NCBI GenBank assembly: GCA_016215305.1
Contig: JACRKI010000022.1
Location: forward strand, 1 to 9,601
Length of the DNA: 9,601 bases
From: Candidatus Woesearchaeota archaeon
Lineage (GTDB): Archaea; Nanobdellota; Nanobdellia; Woesearchaeales; DSVV01
Direction of reading: 5' to 3'
Below are positions 1-5,949 of the stretch, piece by piece. Below the pieces are notes generated by a model. It was not told where the DNA came from. It was given only the letters and a program-made list of their open reading frames with translations, and searched no databases. Each line of letters begins with the position of its first letter. Position 1 is the stretch's first letter. The translations under genes and the position numbers were made by a program.

Positions 1-1
1 T

Positions 2-157
2 GTGAAGGAACGCGCATCACTCTTGTTTTTGGCATTACTCCTGACCACCATTATTCTGCTCTTTTCTGAAACAAAAGAAATTGCGTTTGATGCTGCGGTG
101 TTCGATTCTTTGAATAGGTATAATCCCCTGAATGCGTTTTTTCCGCTGAAGATTTAG
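2..157 (+). CDS. small membrane protein or C-terminal fragment of one (window edge)
   Basis: An open frame runs from the left edge to a TAG at 155-157. A GTG at base 2 is in frame and would give a 51-residue product beginning V/M-K-E-R followed by a strongly hydrophobic stretch (residues 6-21, Leu/Ile/Thr-rich) and then a short polar tail ending PLNAFFPLKI. The order of charged N-terminus then hydrophobic segment looks like a signal anchor, so the GTG could be the real start. It could equally be an internal codon of a gene cut by the window. No family is recognised. Confidence 0.4.
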   Translation: MKERASLLFLALLLTTIILLFSETKEIAFDAAVFDSLNRYNPLNAFFPLKI

Positions 158-209
158 GGTGAAAAAAGTGATTTATAGTAATTCAATATCTCTACTAAAA
201 TATAATTAC

Positions 210-338
210 ATGCCTTACCAATGCTTTGCTGGTTCGTGTATTTACATTGCTGATGCGAATTATTTTCTTGCTCGGCGATTCAGAGAACAAAAAAGAAAGA
301 TCTTAAAAATTATCATCAATAAGTTACAAAAAAATTAA
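210..338 (+). CDS. possible 42-residue basic small protein
   Basis: ATG at 210 opens a 42-codon frame ending in TAA at 336-338, in the spacer before the phosphorylase gene. The product starts MPYQCFAGSCIYIADANYF and ends in a Lys/Arg-rich, probably amphipathic helix with R-x-F-R-E-Q-K-R-K and several Ile/Leu residues. Part of the frame coincides with the dispersed repeat at 226-257, whose second copy would encode a similar peptide (SCIYDADA) but without a usable start in that frame. A weak TATA-like TTTATA lies at 172-177. No family is recognised. It may simply be the coding echo of a repeated non-coding element. Confidence 0.2.
   Translation: MPYQCFAGSCIYIADANYFLARRFREQKRKILKIIINKLQKN
226..257 (+). 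repeat. dispersed 32-bp repeat, copy 1
   Basis: This segment matches 1366-1397 at 28 of 32 positions, with shared core GTTCGTGTATTTA followed by GCTGATGCG. Both copies are in the same orientation and sit in spacers on either side of the phosphorylase gene. No transposase, inverted termini or tRNA cloverleaf is associated with it. Confidence 0.5.
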
Positions 339-348
339 GAATAACAAG

Positions 349-357
349 CTTTAAAAG
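349..357 (+). promoter_or_regulatory. TATA-like box for the phosphorylase gene
   Basis: CTTTAAAAG is centred 27 bp before the ATG at 380. In archaea the TATA box is centred about 25-27 bp before the transcription start, so the predicted mRNA starts at or next to the ATG (leaderless). Consistent with that, there is no Shine-Dalgarno sequence in front of the ATG (the preceding bases are T-rich). Confidence 0.55.
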
Positions 358-379
358 ATTTGGACATTTCTTTTTTCTT

Positions 380-1270
380 ATGGTTCGAAATCTTGTTGCA
401 GTGATCGGCGGTTCTGGAGTGCATGATTCTCCTGCGTTTCAAGATGCAGTGTGGAAAAAAATAAACACAAGACTAGTAGAATCAGAATTTCTTGCTGACT
501 CCTGCTCTGAAGATGGAGGATTTGTTGAATATCAACAAGGAGAGGGTGTTATCTTTATTCCAAGACATGGTTATACTGTCCGCTATGGACCATCAAAAAC
601 ACAATACAAAGCAAACATTCTTGCAGCAAAAATGCTTGGCGCAGATATTATTATAGCAACAAGCGCAGTTGGAAGTTTGCATGGAGAAAGAATTCGTGTG
701 GAAGATCTTGTTATTCCTGACGATTATATTGATGAAAGCAGAAGAGACGATAATTTCTTTGGACAAGGGATTGTTGTTCACGCAAATCCAAGACCAGCAT
801 TTTCTCCTGAATTAAGAGAACTTCTTATTGATGAAGCAAAAACAGGGAATTACTTTCAAGCAATCCATGATTCTGGAACCTATGTTGTTATTCCTGGTGA
901 TCGTTTTGGAACTTCAGTAGAAGGAAAAAAACGAGCAGCGTATGCTGATATTGTCGGCATGACTGTTTGTCCAGAAGCCGCGCTTGCACTTCAATTAGGA
1001 ATGCATTATGCCTGCGCTGCGTTTCCAGTTGACATTGATACAGACGCAAATCATGAAGGACAAACTCTTGCAGTGATGCAGCGACTTTCTGCACCTGAAA
1101 AAGTTCCCGCGTATGTTACTGCAGTGGTGAGAAGAGCACAAACACTTGAACTGCCTGATCTTCTTCACCAGCTTCAAGGAAATATTATCCCCGGAAATGT
1201 TGAACACATCGCAAATCCGCATCTTCGCATAGTCGCGGAAGGATTAGTTAAAAAGTATTGTAGTAAATAG
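380..1270 (+). CDS. mtnP: 5'-methylthioadenosine phosphorylase-family protein
   Basis: A 296-residue protein of the MTAP/purine nucleoside phosphorylase family. Members cleave the N-glycosidic bond of 5'-methylthioadenosine or purine nucleosides with phosphate, recycling the by-product of polyamine and SAM metabolism in the cytoplasm. Visible family landmarks, in order: the N-terminal phosphate loop IGGSG (9-13), PRHG (61-64), ATSAVGSL (93-100), LVIPDDYID (110-118), SPELRE (142-147), GTY (166-168), GMTVCPEA (193-200) and VDID (217-220). The two aspartates at 218 and 220 correspond to the TDYD motif that selects 6-aminopurines such as adenine, so MTA/adenosine is the likelier substrate than inosine. 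An unusual point is that the usual GPRFSTRAE stretch reads GDRFGTSVEG here. Length is near the family norm of about 270-290. The ATG is preferred because of the TATA box 27 bp upstream. Exact substrate is inferred. Confidence 0.88.
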   Translation: MVRNLVAVIGGSGVHDSPAFQDAVWKKINTRLVESEFLADSCSEDGGFVEYQQGEGVIFIPRHGYTVRYGPSKTQYKANILAAKMLGADIIIATSAVGSLHGERIRVEDLVIPDDYIDESRRDDNFFGQGIVVHANPRPAFSPELRELLIDEAKTGNYFQAIHDSGTYVVIPGDRFGTSVEGKKRAAYADIVGMTVCPEAALALQLGMHYACAAFPVDIDTDANHEGQTLAVMQRLSAPEKVPAYVTAVVRRAQTLELPDLLHQLQGNIIPGNVEHIANPHLRIVAEGLVKKYCSK

Positions 1271-1277
1271 TTTTTCT
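1271..1277 (+). terminator. oligo-T stop-proximal terminator
   Basis: TTTTTCT follows the phosphorylase stop codon directly. Archaeal RNA polymerase terminates at short T-runs without a hairpin. The identical heptamer also lies just past the stop codons of the 1461-2135 and fur genes, which supports a real signal. Confidence 0.45.
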
Positions 1278-1365
1278 CATGAACTGTATGCTTTGATTCG
1301 CTCCGCTGCTTTGGCGTTGTCCAATAATTATTATTTTAAAGTAATTCCATGAAGATACATAAGCG

Positions 1366-1397
1366 TTGCTTGTTCGTGTATTTATGATGCTGATGCG
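1366..1397 (+). repeat. dispersed 32-bp repeat, copy 2
   Basis: Second copy of the element at 226-257 (28 of 32 identical, same orientation), lying 64 bp before the ATG of the next gene. The rest of the 190-bp spacer 1271-1460 holds only the oligo-T signal and the TATA box listed separately. Confidence 0.5.
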
Positions 1398-1430
1398 CGT
1401 ATTCCTCTGCTGAGCAAAAATGTCACAACG

Positions 1431-1440
1431 CTTATAAATT
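1431..1440 (+). promoter_or_regulatory. TATA-like box for the 1461 gene
   Basis: CTTATAAATT is centred about 25 bp before the ATG at 1461, again predicting a leaderless transcript. No Shine-Dalgarno sequence is visible in the intervening bases. Confidence 0.55.
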
Positions 1441-1460
1441 ATTCATCATTTCTGCGAGCT

Positions 1461-2135
1461 ATGGATCCTACTCACAGTACGCTGGATGAACTCCTTACTG
1501 AAAATAATCGCGCGAATGAAACAAGCACTGAAGACAACACTATTTTGAGAGAAACACTTTCAGGATTTACATACAACAGGAGAGCTGTACAAGCAGAATT
1601 TCTCATTCAATTGGTAAACGAATCTCTTTTCTTTTCCTTATTTTTACGATACGAAGACACCAATGCTCCACTGGTGCAAAAACAGGGAAAAGAAGTTAAT
1701 TTTGCACAGGTTTCTTCTTATACTTTATTTACCCCTAACGCATTAGTAAAATATGTTACGACAAACCAACTTTCTGTTTCTGTTCCTAAAAGATTTATTT
1801 CTTTGACAGGAAAAAGAGATACCCTTTTTAGAGAACGCCATGATGCATATCAAGATAGAACAAGAAAAGGGAAAAAACAAACGCATCGTTTAACTCAGGA
1901 AATAGAACACTATAACAATGTTCTTTTTCATATCTATACACAAGCAGTCACAGAACAATATGGACAAGCACTTGTAGAAAGCTATAGGCAAAGAATTGCC
2001 ACATTCCTTTCTCCTGCTCCGCAACAACACCCAAGAGAAAGATATCTTGCAGACATCATGGCTGCCCGCTTTGTATCAACAAGTCCGGATCAAGCAATAG
2101 CGCACGTATGGCCGGCGAATCGAAGAATGATTTAG
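1461..2135 (+). CDS. hypothetical soluble protein, 224 residues
   Basis: I do not recognise this protein. It has no signal peptide or membrane segment. The first 30 residues are polar, acidic and probably flexible (TLDELLTENN, STEDN). The middle is mixed alpha/beta-like, followed by a strongly basic region around residues 117-140 (GKRDTLFRERHDAYQDRTRKGKKQ, split by aromatic residues) and two helical segments rich in Gln, Glu and Tyr. The basic patch could contact nucleic acid, but no known DNA- or RNA-binding motif is visible. The ATG is fixed by the TATA box about 25 bp upstream. The frame stays open upstream to a TGA at 1350 but contains no usable ATG or GTG. It converges with the 61-residue gene on the other strand, only 7 bp apart. 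Confidence 0.7.
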   Translation: MDPTHSTLDELLTENNRANETSTEDNTILRETLSGFTYNRRAVQAEFLIQLVNESLFFSLFLRYEDTNAPLVQKQGKEVNFAQVSSYTLFTPNALVKYVTTNQLSVSVPKRFISLTGKRDTLFRERHDAYQDRTRKGKKQTHRLTQEIEHYNNVLFHIYTQAVTEQYGQALVESYRQRIATFLSPAPQQHPRERYLADIMAARFVSTSPDQAIAHVWPANRRMI

Positions 2136-2137
2136 AG

Positions 2138-2144
2138 TTTTTCT
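2138..2144 (+). terminator. oligo-T terminator in a convergent junction
   Basis: TTTTTCT starts 3 nt after the TAG of the preceding gene, the same heptamer in the same position as after the phosphorylase gene. It overlaps the last codon of the opposing gene, so the two 3' ends interlock. Confidence 0.4.
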
Positions 2145-2328
2145 AATGACACGGAATAAATCCAAAACTATGCCGTATCCAATGCGTTGGATCATGGATT
2201 GCAGGCCAGGGACTAAACAACATCAGCCCAAGGACTCCAAGCACCAACAAAAAGATAACCGCAACCATGGTGACCGCGCTTAGTTTTACTTCATACCCAA
2301 AAACATTGACATATTTGTTTTTATTCAC
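2143..2328 (-). CDS. CbtB-like small metal-transport membrane protein
   Basis: A 61-residue protein with a polar N-terminus (1-16), one membrane helix (about 17-38) and a tail reading H45-x3-H49-x3-H53 and ending in C60-H61. The three histidines fall on one face of a helix, and with the terminal Cys-His they form a plausible metal site. From memory of the family, the small subunit CbtB of putative cobalt transporters has the same size, single helix and a C-terminus of the form HDxxHxxRHxxGFPCH. The match here is DPTHWIRHSFGFIPCH. No CbtA partner is present in the window. The start is GTG at 2328, which shares bases with the TGA stop of the upstream gene (GTGA overlap) and has a strong Shine-Dalgarno AGGTGATC 4 nt before it, so translation is coupled. 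The metal is not determined by the sequence. Confidence 0.62.
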   Translation of the reverse strand: MNKNKYVNVFGYEVKLSAVTMVAVIFLLVLGVLGLMLFSPWPAIHDPTHWIRHSFGFIPCH

Positions 2329-3431
2329 TGAAGATCACCTGCTTCTTTTGCTGCTTGCTTGTTTGCCCTTGCTTTTCTGATCGCAACGCCAATGACTAAC
2401 CCGACCATCAATGCCAACAACATAATAAACGTTGCTTTTGCTTTTGCCAAAAACGGAGGATTATGTGCTGTTGCCGCAACTTCATACGATCTTGCAATTT
2501 CCGCGAACTGCGTGGAGGATGCTTCTGTCGGATCAATGCGCACAGTCACTATATGCGGCGCTCCATCAAAAATGCCATAATTAAAAACAAAGGAACCATT
2601 CTTTGAATATAAAATTAAATCCAACACTTCAAAATGATCTTCATCATTTTCAATGGTAATGTGCGCAGCCGCGTTATTGACCGGAATTCCATTCTCGTCC
2701 TTGACATCAATGTAAAATGTTGTTGGTATTCCAATATCAGGAACTTCTGGATTTGTGTAAAATGAAACCTGACTGTCATCATAATCCACTGCTCCCACTG
2801 GCATATCTGCTGCACCCTCATGCGCATGCACGAACGGAACTAAAAATAAACTTACCAATACAATTCCGAAAATGAACAGGGAAAACGCTGCCTGCGCTTT
2901 TTTCTTAAGCAAATCTTTTCCAAAAATCAAGCCAACAACAGCCCCAAAGATGACCAGACCAACAAGCAGCATGATTCCTTTTATTTCTGTCTGCCAGAAT
3001 GGCTCTTTCGCGTGAATAGTAAATTGCTTTGTTTGCTCTGCTCCTGCACTATCAACTACTTTGACATCAAGAGTATAATCCCCTCTTAATGGAAATAAAA
3101 GCGCTGGAATGGTCAGTATTCCCTCTGATTCATAAGAAGTGACTGACAACAATTGCGTTCCTTCAACAAATGGAAATCCTGACCCAAGCCAAAGATTTCC
3201 GTTGTGCGTGATGGCTGCAGTCATTGTGGTGTCTTTTACTGCCGCGCCTGCTGCATCTGTGACACTGATTGTTATTTCTGGTAATGCACCTAAATCAGGA
3301 TACTCGACAAAAGGATCGTCTCTCGCAGTAATCTGCTCTGGAGTTGTTTTGAGATTGATATTGTAGTCTGCATGAACTGCAACTGCTGAGAACAGAACAA
3401 AAATCATGATAAATGAAAATAATTTGGTCAT
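2325..3431 (-). CDS. membrane protein with two Ig-like (YtkA/FixH-like) external domains
   Basis: 368 residues. A signal peptide (1-21, ending VAVHA) is followed by a beta-rich external domain (about 22-148), a membrane helix (151-171), a short basic cytoplasmic loop (KDLLKKKAQ), a second helix (181-201, ending VPFVHAHEG), a second beta-rich domain (about 204-328), a third helix (333-351) and a short basic tail. Both external domains carry the xVxDxxGxxV pattern (ISVTDAAGAAV and IDVKDENGIPV) seen in Ig-like YtkA/FixH/CopC-type domains. That assignment is by resemblance only. The layout signal/helix-domain-helix occurs twice and suggests internal duplication or fusion of two genes. The gene is preceded by GGAGG 7 nt before the ATG and by a TATA box and palindrome, and is translationally coupled to the CbtB-like gene. 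A role in metal binding or delivery at the cell surface is inferred from that partner and from the nearby Fur gene. Confidence 0.72.
   Translation of the reverse strand: MTKLFSFIMIFVLFSAVAVHADYNINLKTTPEQITARDDPFVEYPDLGALPEITISVTDAAGAAVKDTTMTAAITHNGNLWLGSGFPFVEGTQLLSVTSYESEGILTIPALLFPLRGDYTLDVKVVDSAGAEQTKQFTIHAKEPFWQTEIKGIMLLVGLVIFGAVVGLIFGKDLLKKKAQAAFSLFIFGIVLVSLFLVPFVHAHEGAADMPVGAVDYDDSQVSFYTNPEVPDIGIPTTFYIDVKDENGIPVNNAAAHITIENDEDHFEVLDLILYSKNGSFVFNYGIFDGAPHIVTVRIDPTEASSTQFAEIARSYEVAATAHNPPFLAKAKATFIMLLALMVGLVIGVAIRKARANKQAAKEAGDLQ
2333..2340 (-). promoter_or_regulatory. strong Shine-Dalgarno for the CbtB-like gene
   Basis: AGGTGATC on the minus strand matches the complement of the usual archaeal 16S rRNA 3' end (GGAGGTGATC) over eight bases. 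It lies inside the end of the upstream gene and 4 nt before the GTG at 2328, which decides this non-ATG start. Confidence 0.65.
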
Positions 3432-3438
3432 CTGAATT

Positions 3439-3443
3439 CCTCC
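3439..3443 (-). promoter_or_regulatory. Shine-Dalgarno GGAGG
   Basis: GGAGG on the minus strand, 7 nt before the ATG at 3431. Unlike several neighbours this gene has a leader and a canonical ribosome-binding site. Confidence 0.75.
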
Positions 3444-3463
3444 GTGATATTTGATTTCAATGC

Positions 3464-3488
3464 CTTATTGCGAATTATTTGCAATAAG
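3464..3488 (-). promoter_or_regulatory. 25-bp palindromic operator, candidate Fur-family site
   Basis: Perfect 8-bp arms CTTATTGC and GCAATAAG are separated by 9 AT-rich bases. The palindrome lies about 13 bp past the TATA-like box at 3501-3510, so it covers the predicted transcription start of the membrane protein/CbtB-like operon. This is the standard position for a repressor that blocks RNA polymerase. The gene for a Fur-family regulator ends 42 bp away, so binding by that protein is the simplest guess. The sequence is not a classical Fur box (GATAATGATAATCATTATC). Confidence 0.6.
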
Positions 3489-3500
3489 AAAGAGGTATTG

Positions 3501-3510
3501 ATATTTAAAT
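3501..3510 (-). promoter_or_regulatory. TATA-like box of the metal operon
   Basis: ATTTAAATAT on the minus strand, centred near 3506, predicts a transcription start near 3480, inside the palindrome. The resulting leader of about 50 nt contains the GGAGG at 3439-3443. Confidence 0.5.
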
Positions 3511-3520
3511 GTATTGGTTG

Positions 3521-3527
3521 AGAAAAA
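3521..3527 (-). terminator. oligo-T terminator after fur
   Basis: TTTTTCT on the minus strand begins 2 nt past the fur stop codon. It is the same heptamer found after two plus-strand genes. It would separate the lonB-fur transcript from the operon downstream. Confidence 0.45.
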
Positions 3528-3529
3528 TA

Positions 3530-3952
3530 TTACCGGCACTTCTTGCACAAACCACTCGCAATCATCTTGATAGTTTTTATTTTGAATCCATGGACTTTCG
3601 CAAGCTCTTTCTCTATCTTTTGCTCTGCGGGAAGATCAAACTCCGTGATCGCTCCACATTTTTCACAAACAAAATGCTGGTGCTGTTCTGCTTGCTTTAT
3701 TTCATAATGATGATGCTCCTCTTCAAGATGCAATTCTTCGACAATATCCGCTTTCTTGAACTCTGTTAGTGTTCTGTAAAGCGTGGAGAGATTGATGTTT
3801 GGATCTTTCTTTTTCGCAAGGCTATAGAGCTCCATGACATGCGGATGTTTTCCGCACTGCTGCTTCATCAAATCAAAAATAATCTGGCGCTGCTTGGTCA
3901 TGCGCTTGCCTTGCATTTTTGTTCGTAATTCGCAGGTCGGGTTGTGGTCCAC
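3530..3952 (-). CDS. Fur-family metal-dependent transcriptional regulator
   Basis: 140 residues with full Fur/PerR/Zur architecture. A winged-helix DNA-binding domain (about 14-75, with LSTLYRTLTEF matching the recognition helix) is followed by a metal-binding dimerisation domain. The hallmark HHHYE (80-84) and HQHFVCEKCG (91-100) are present, and a second CxxC (LCKKC, near the end) completes the structural zinc site. The histidines form the regulatory metal site. Which metal (Fe, Mn, Zn) is sensed cannot be told. The GTG at 3952 lies 4 bp after the lonB stop with an SD-like GAAGTGATC before it. Internal ATGs at 3916 and 3901 are alternative starts that would still keep the DNA-binding domain. 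It is co-transcribed with lonB and lies beside the palindrome at 3464-3488, so it may control the CbtB-like operon. Confidence 0.88.
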   Translation of the reverse strand: MDHNPTCELRTKMQGKRMTKQRQIIFDLMKQQCGKHPHVMELYSLAKKKDPNINLSTLYRTLTEFKKADIVEELHLEEEHHHYEIKQAEQHQHFVCEKCGAITEFDLPAEQKIEKELAKVHGFKIKTIKMIASGLCKKCR

Positions 3953-3956
3953 ACGA

Positions 3957-5843
3957 TCACTTCTTTCCCATTTTGACTTTCTTCAACACCGCATCTTTTC
4001 CTTTGCCGTCAAGCACCTGCTTCAAAACGTCATACAAACAAACAACTGGAACAATTTCCACCTTGCTTAGAAGCGAGTCATCAATATGAATATCCGCAAG
4101 ATTCATCGCGGGAACTAAAATCTTTTTCATGCCGCCTTCGACTGCCGCATGCACTTTCTCTGAAATATTATCCACTGGCAATGCATCACCTCTGACAGAA
4201 ATTCCTCCTGTAATCGCAACATCCTGCCTGAGCGGAATATTCTGGATTGTGGAAACTAACGCTGCTGCAATCGCCAACGTCGCTGTATCTGTTTCTTTTA
4301 TTTTATGAGTGGTGAGGAATTGAACATAATACACATAGCGCTGTTTTCCGCCAAAAAACATTTCAATAACTGGAATCACATTTTTTGCTGTCTCCCGCAT
4401 GAACTGCCCCACATTGCCGCTGAGAACCACACTCGAACCCTCTTTGCTCGGCGTCATTTGCGTTTCAATCGGAAGCACAATCCCTGAAACCTGCTCTTCT
4501 GCGCTCACTGAACTGATGAGCACTAATGAATTAACTCTTCCTTTTCTGACTCCTTTTGTCAGTAAAATTTCATAGGATTTTCTGTCTTCAATTTCTTTGT
4601 CTGCAATCTGATGCTCCAATGTTCTCGCAAGCTCATACGCCGCAAGCACCTGCGCTTTTGTGACAAACGGACTTCGCTCCGCAACCGCGATGTCTCCAGC
4701 CGCACGGATTAAGCCGCCTAAATCTCTCAGTTTTAGCGTGAGATAACCGCTTTTGTTTGCGCGTCTTTTTGCTTCTTCAACAATTTCCTGCACAGCATCT
4801 TTTTCAAAATGCGGAATCTTTTTGTCTTTCGCGACTTCCTGCGCGACAAATCGCGCGAGCTTCATTCTATTTTCTTTTGTATCCGGCATGCGATGGTTCA
4901 TATACACTTCATATCCATACCCTCTGATTCTGCTTCGCAATGCGGGATGCATGTCACGAATGTTATCCATATTTCCTGCTGCAACGAGAATAAATCCGCA
5001 CTGCACTGGATCTGTTCTCACCATTGCGCCTGCTGAAAATTCACTCTGCCCAGTAATCGTAAATTTTCCTTCCTGAAGCGCGGTGAGCAAGTCTTGCTGC
5101 GTTTCAAGTTTGAGTGTTCCAATTTCATCAATAAAGAGAACTCCCTGATGCGCTTTGTGAATTAATCCCGCAATCACCCGCTCATGCGGCGGCGTACCAA
5201 GTCCTCCTGACTGATATGGATCATGAAGAATATCGCCGAGCAATGATCCCGCGTGGCTGCCAGTTCCGTCATAAAACGGCGCCCGGTCTTTGTCGCTGTT
5301 GTCAATCAATATTTTTGGCGCATTGATTTCTGTCTTTTGCGACATGCGCATGCCGAAAAATAAAAAGCCGAATGTCACCAGCGATGCAATCAACGCTGCT
5401 GCGAAAATAATTGCGCCGACGGTGTAGCCGTGAAGCGTGCCGAAATAATATAATGTCCACCACGGAAAGAAAATCGCGGAAATTGCAACGATAATGAGAA
5501 AGAATTTTTTTCCTGTGAAAAATTCCTTGTTTTTATGCTGTGCTTTTTCGACAATCTCTTTTCCTTTGCCTGCGGGAACAGTTTTAATAATTGGATGATG
5601 AATATCAGCAGGATTTGGATAGACTACTGCGTCAAGAAGTGTTTCTTTGGGAAGCAGTTCTGCGAGTGCTAATCCTAAAAGAGATTTTCCTGTTCCTGGT
5701 TCGCCGATTAAAAGAACGTGACGCTTCTGCTGGCTTGCTTTCTTGATGACTTCAACAGCTTGCTCCTGCCCAATAACCTGATCTACAACTCTCTTTGGGA
5801 TTTCTATTTCTGCAGTGGATTGAAAGGAAAATTCTGTTGGCAT
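3957..5843 (-). CDS. lonB: archaeal membrane-bound Lon protease (LonB) with Thr at the nucleophile position
   Basis: 628 residues, the usual length of archaeal LonB, an ATP-dependent protease that degrades unfolded and membrane proteins from the cytoplasmic face. Walker A is GEPGTGKS (47-54). Two membrane helices (about 114-134 and 141-163) interrupt the AAA+ domain between Walker A and B, which is diagnostic of LonB. The conserved DPYQSGGLGTPPHERV (208-223) and Walker B LFIDE (236-240) follow, then the AAA+ lid and the C-terminal protease domain. The catalytic lysine is K563 in ISEKVHAA. At the nucleophile position, where archaeal Lon has GDSAS, this protein reads TDTAT, so Thr520 replaces Ser, exactly 43 residues before the Lys as in known Lon dyads. 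The PVGG motif before the Lys is PVDN here. The protein could be a threonine-type Lon or have reduced proteolysis while keeping ATPase activity. A TATA-like box 26 bp upstream indicates a leaderless start. Confidence 0.93.
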   Translation of the reverse strand: MPTEFSFQSTAEIEIPKRVVDQVIGQEQAVEVIKKASQQKRHVLLIGEPGTGKSLLGLALAELLPKETLLDAVVYPNPADIHHPIIKTVPAGKGKEIVEKAQHKNKEFFTGKKFFLIIVAISAIFFPWWTLYYFGTLHGYTVGAIIFAAALIASLVTFGFLFFGMRMSQKTEINAPKILIDNSDKDRAPFYDGTGSHAGSLLGDILHDPYQSGGLGTPPHERVIAGLIHKAHQGVLFIDEIGTLKLETQQDLLTALQEGKFTITGQSEFSAGAMVRTDPVQCGFILVAAGNMDNIRDMHPALRSRIRGYGYEVYMNHRMPDTKENRMKLARFVAQEVAKDKKIPHFEKDAVQEIVEEAKRRANKSGYLTLKLRDLGGLIRAAGDIAVAERSPFVTKAQVLAAYELARTLEHQIADKEIEDRKSYEILLTKGVRKGRVNSLVLISSVSAEEQVSGIVLPIETQMTPSKEGSSVVLSGNVGQFMRETAKNVIPVIEMFFGGKQRYVYYVQFLTTHKIKETDTATLAIAAALVSTIQNIPLRQDVAITGGISVRGDALPVDNISEKVHAAVEGGMKKILVPAMNLADIHIDDSLLSKVEIVPVVCLYDVLKQVLDGKGKDAVLKKVKMGKK

Positions 5844-5864
5844 GAAGAAATTAATTACTTGTGG

Positions 5865-5873
5865 TTAATAAAT
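5865..5873 (-). promoter_or_regulatory. TATA-like box of lonB
   Basis: ATTTATTAA on the minus strand, centred 26 bp before the lonB ATG, predicts leaderless transcription of the lonB-fur unit. No Shine-Dalgarno is present between it and the ATG. Confidence 0.5.
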
Positions 5874-5919
5874 TTTCGCAAAAATGGATTCTCAGAGAAA
5901 TTATCAAGGAGGTATTTTC

Positions 5920-5946
5920 AAAAAATAATAAAAATAAAATAAAAAA
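5920..5946 (-). terminator. T-rich 3' end of the surface-protein gene
   Basis: Just past the stop codon at 5950 the minus strand is almost pure T with scattered A over about 27 bases (runs of T6, T4, T5 and T6). This is the strongest archaeal-style hairpin-free terminator in the window and insulates lonB from the upstream gene. Confidence 0.6.
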
Positions 5947-5949
5947 CAA

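Noticed and set aside
178..209. Imperfect inverted repeat GTAATTCAATAT / ATATAATTAC
   Set aside because: Arms are AT-only with a bulge. This is expected by chance in such AT-rich spacer and has no gene-related position.
226..257. GGTTCG in the repeat as a tRNA T-arm
   Set aside because: No matching acceptor, anticodon or D-arm stems can be formed around it in either copy.
3509..3769. 86-codon plus-strand ORF opposite fur
   Set aside because: It is antisense to the conserved metal-binding domain of the Fur protein and has no supporting signals.
4753..5076. 107-codon plus-strand ORF opposite lonB
   Set aside because: It lies wholly antisense to the conserved AAA+ region of lonB, shows no recognisable protein features, and has no TATA box or Shine-Dalgarno.
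5908..5914. Plus-strand AAGGAGG resembling a strong Shine-Dalgarno
   Set aside because: No ATG or GTG start with a reading frame follows. The next bases are the A-rich complement of the minus-strand terminator.
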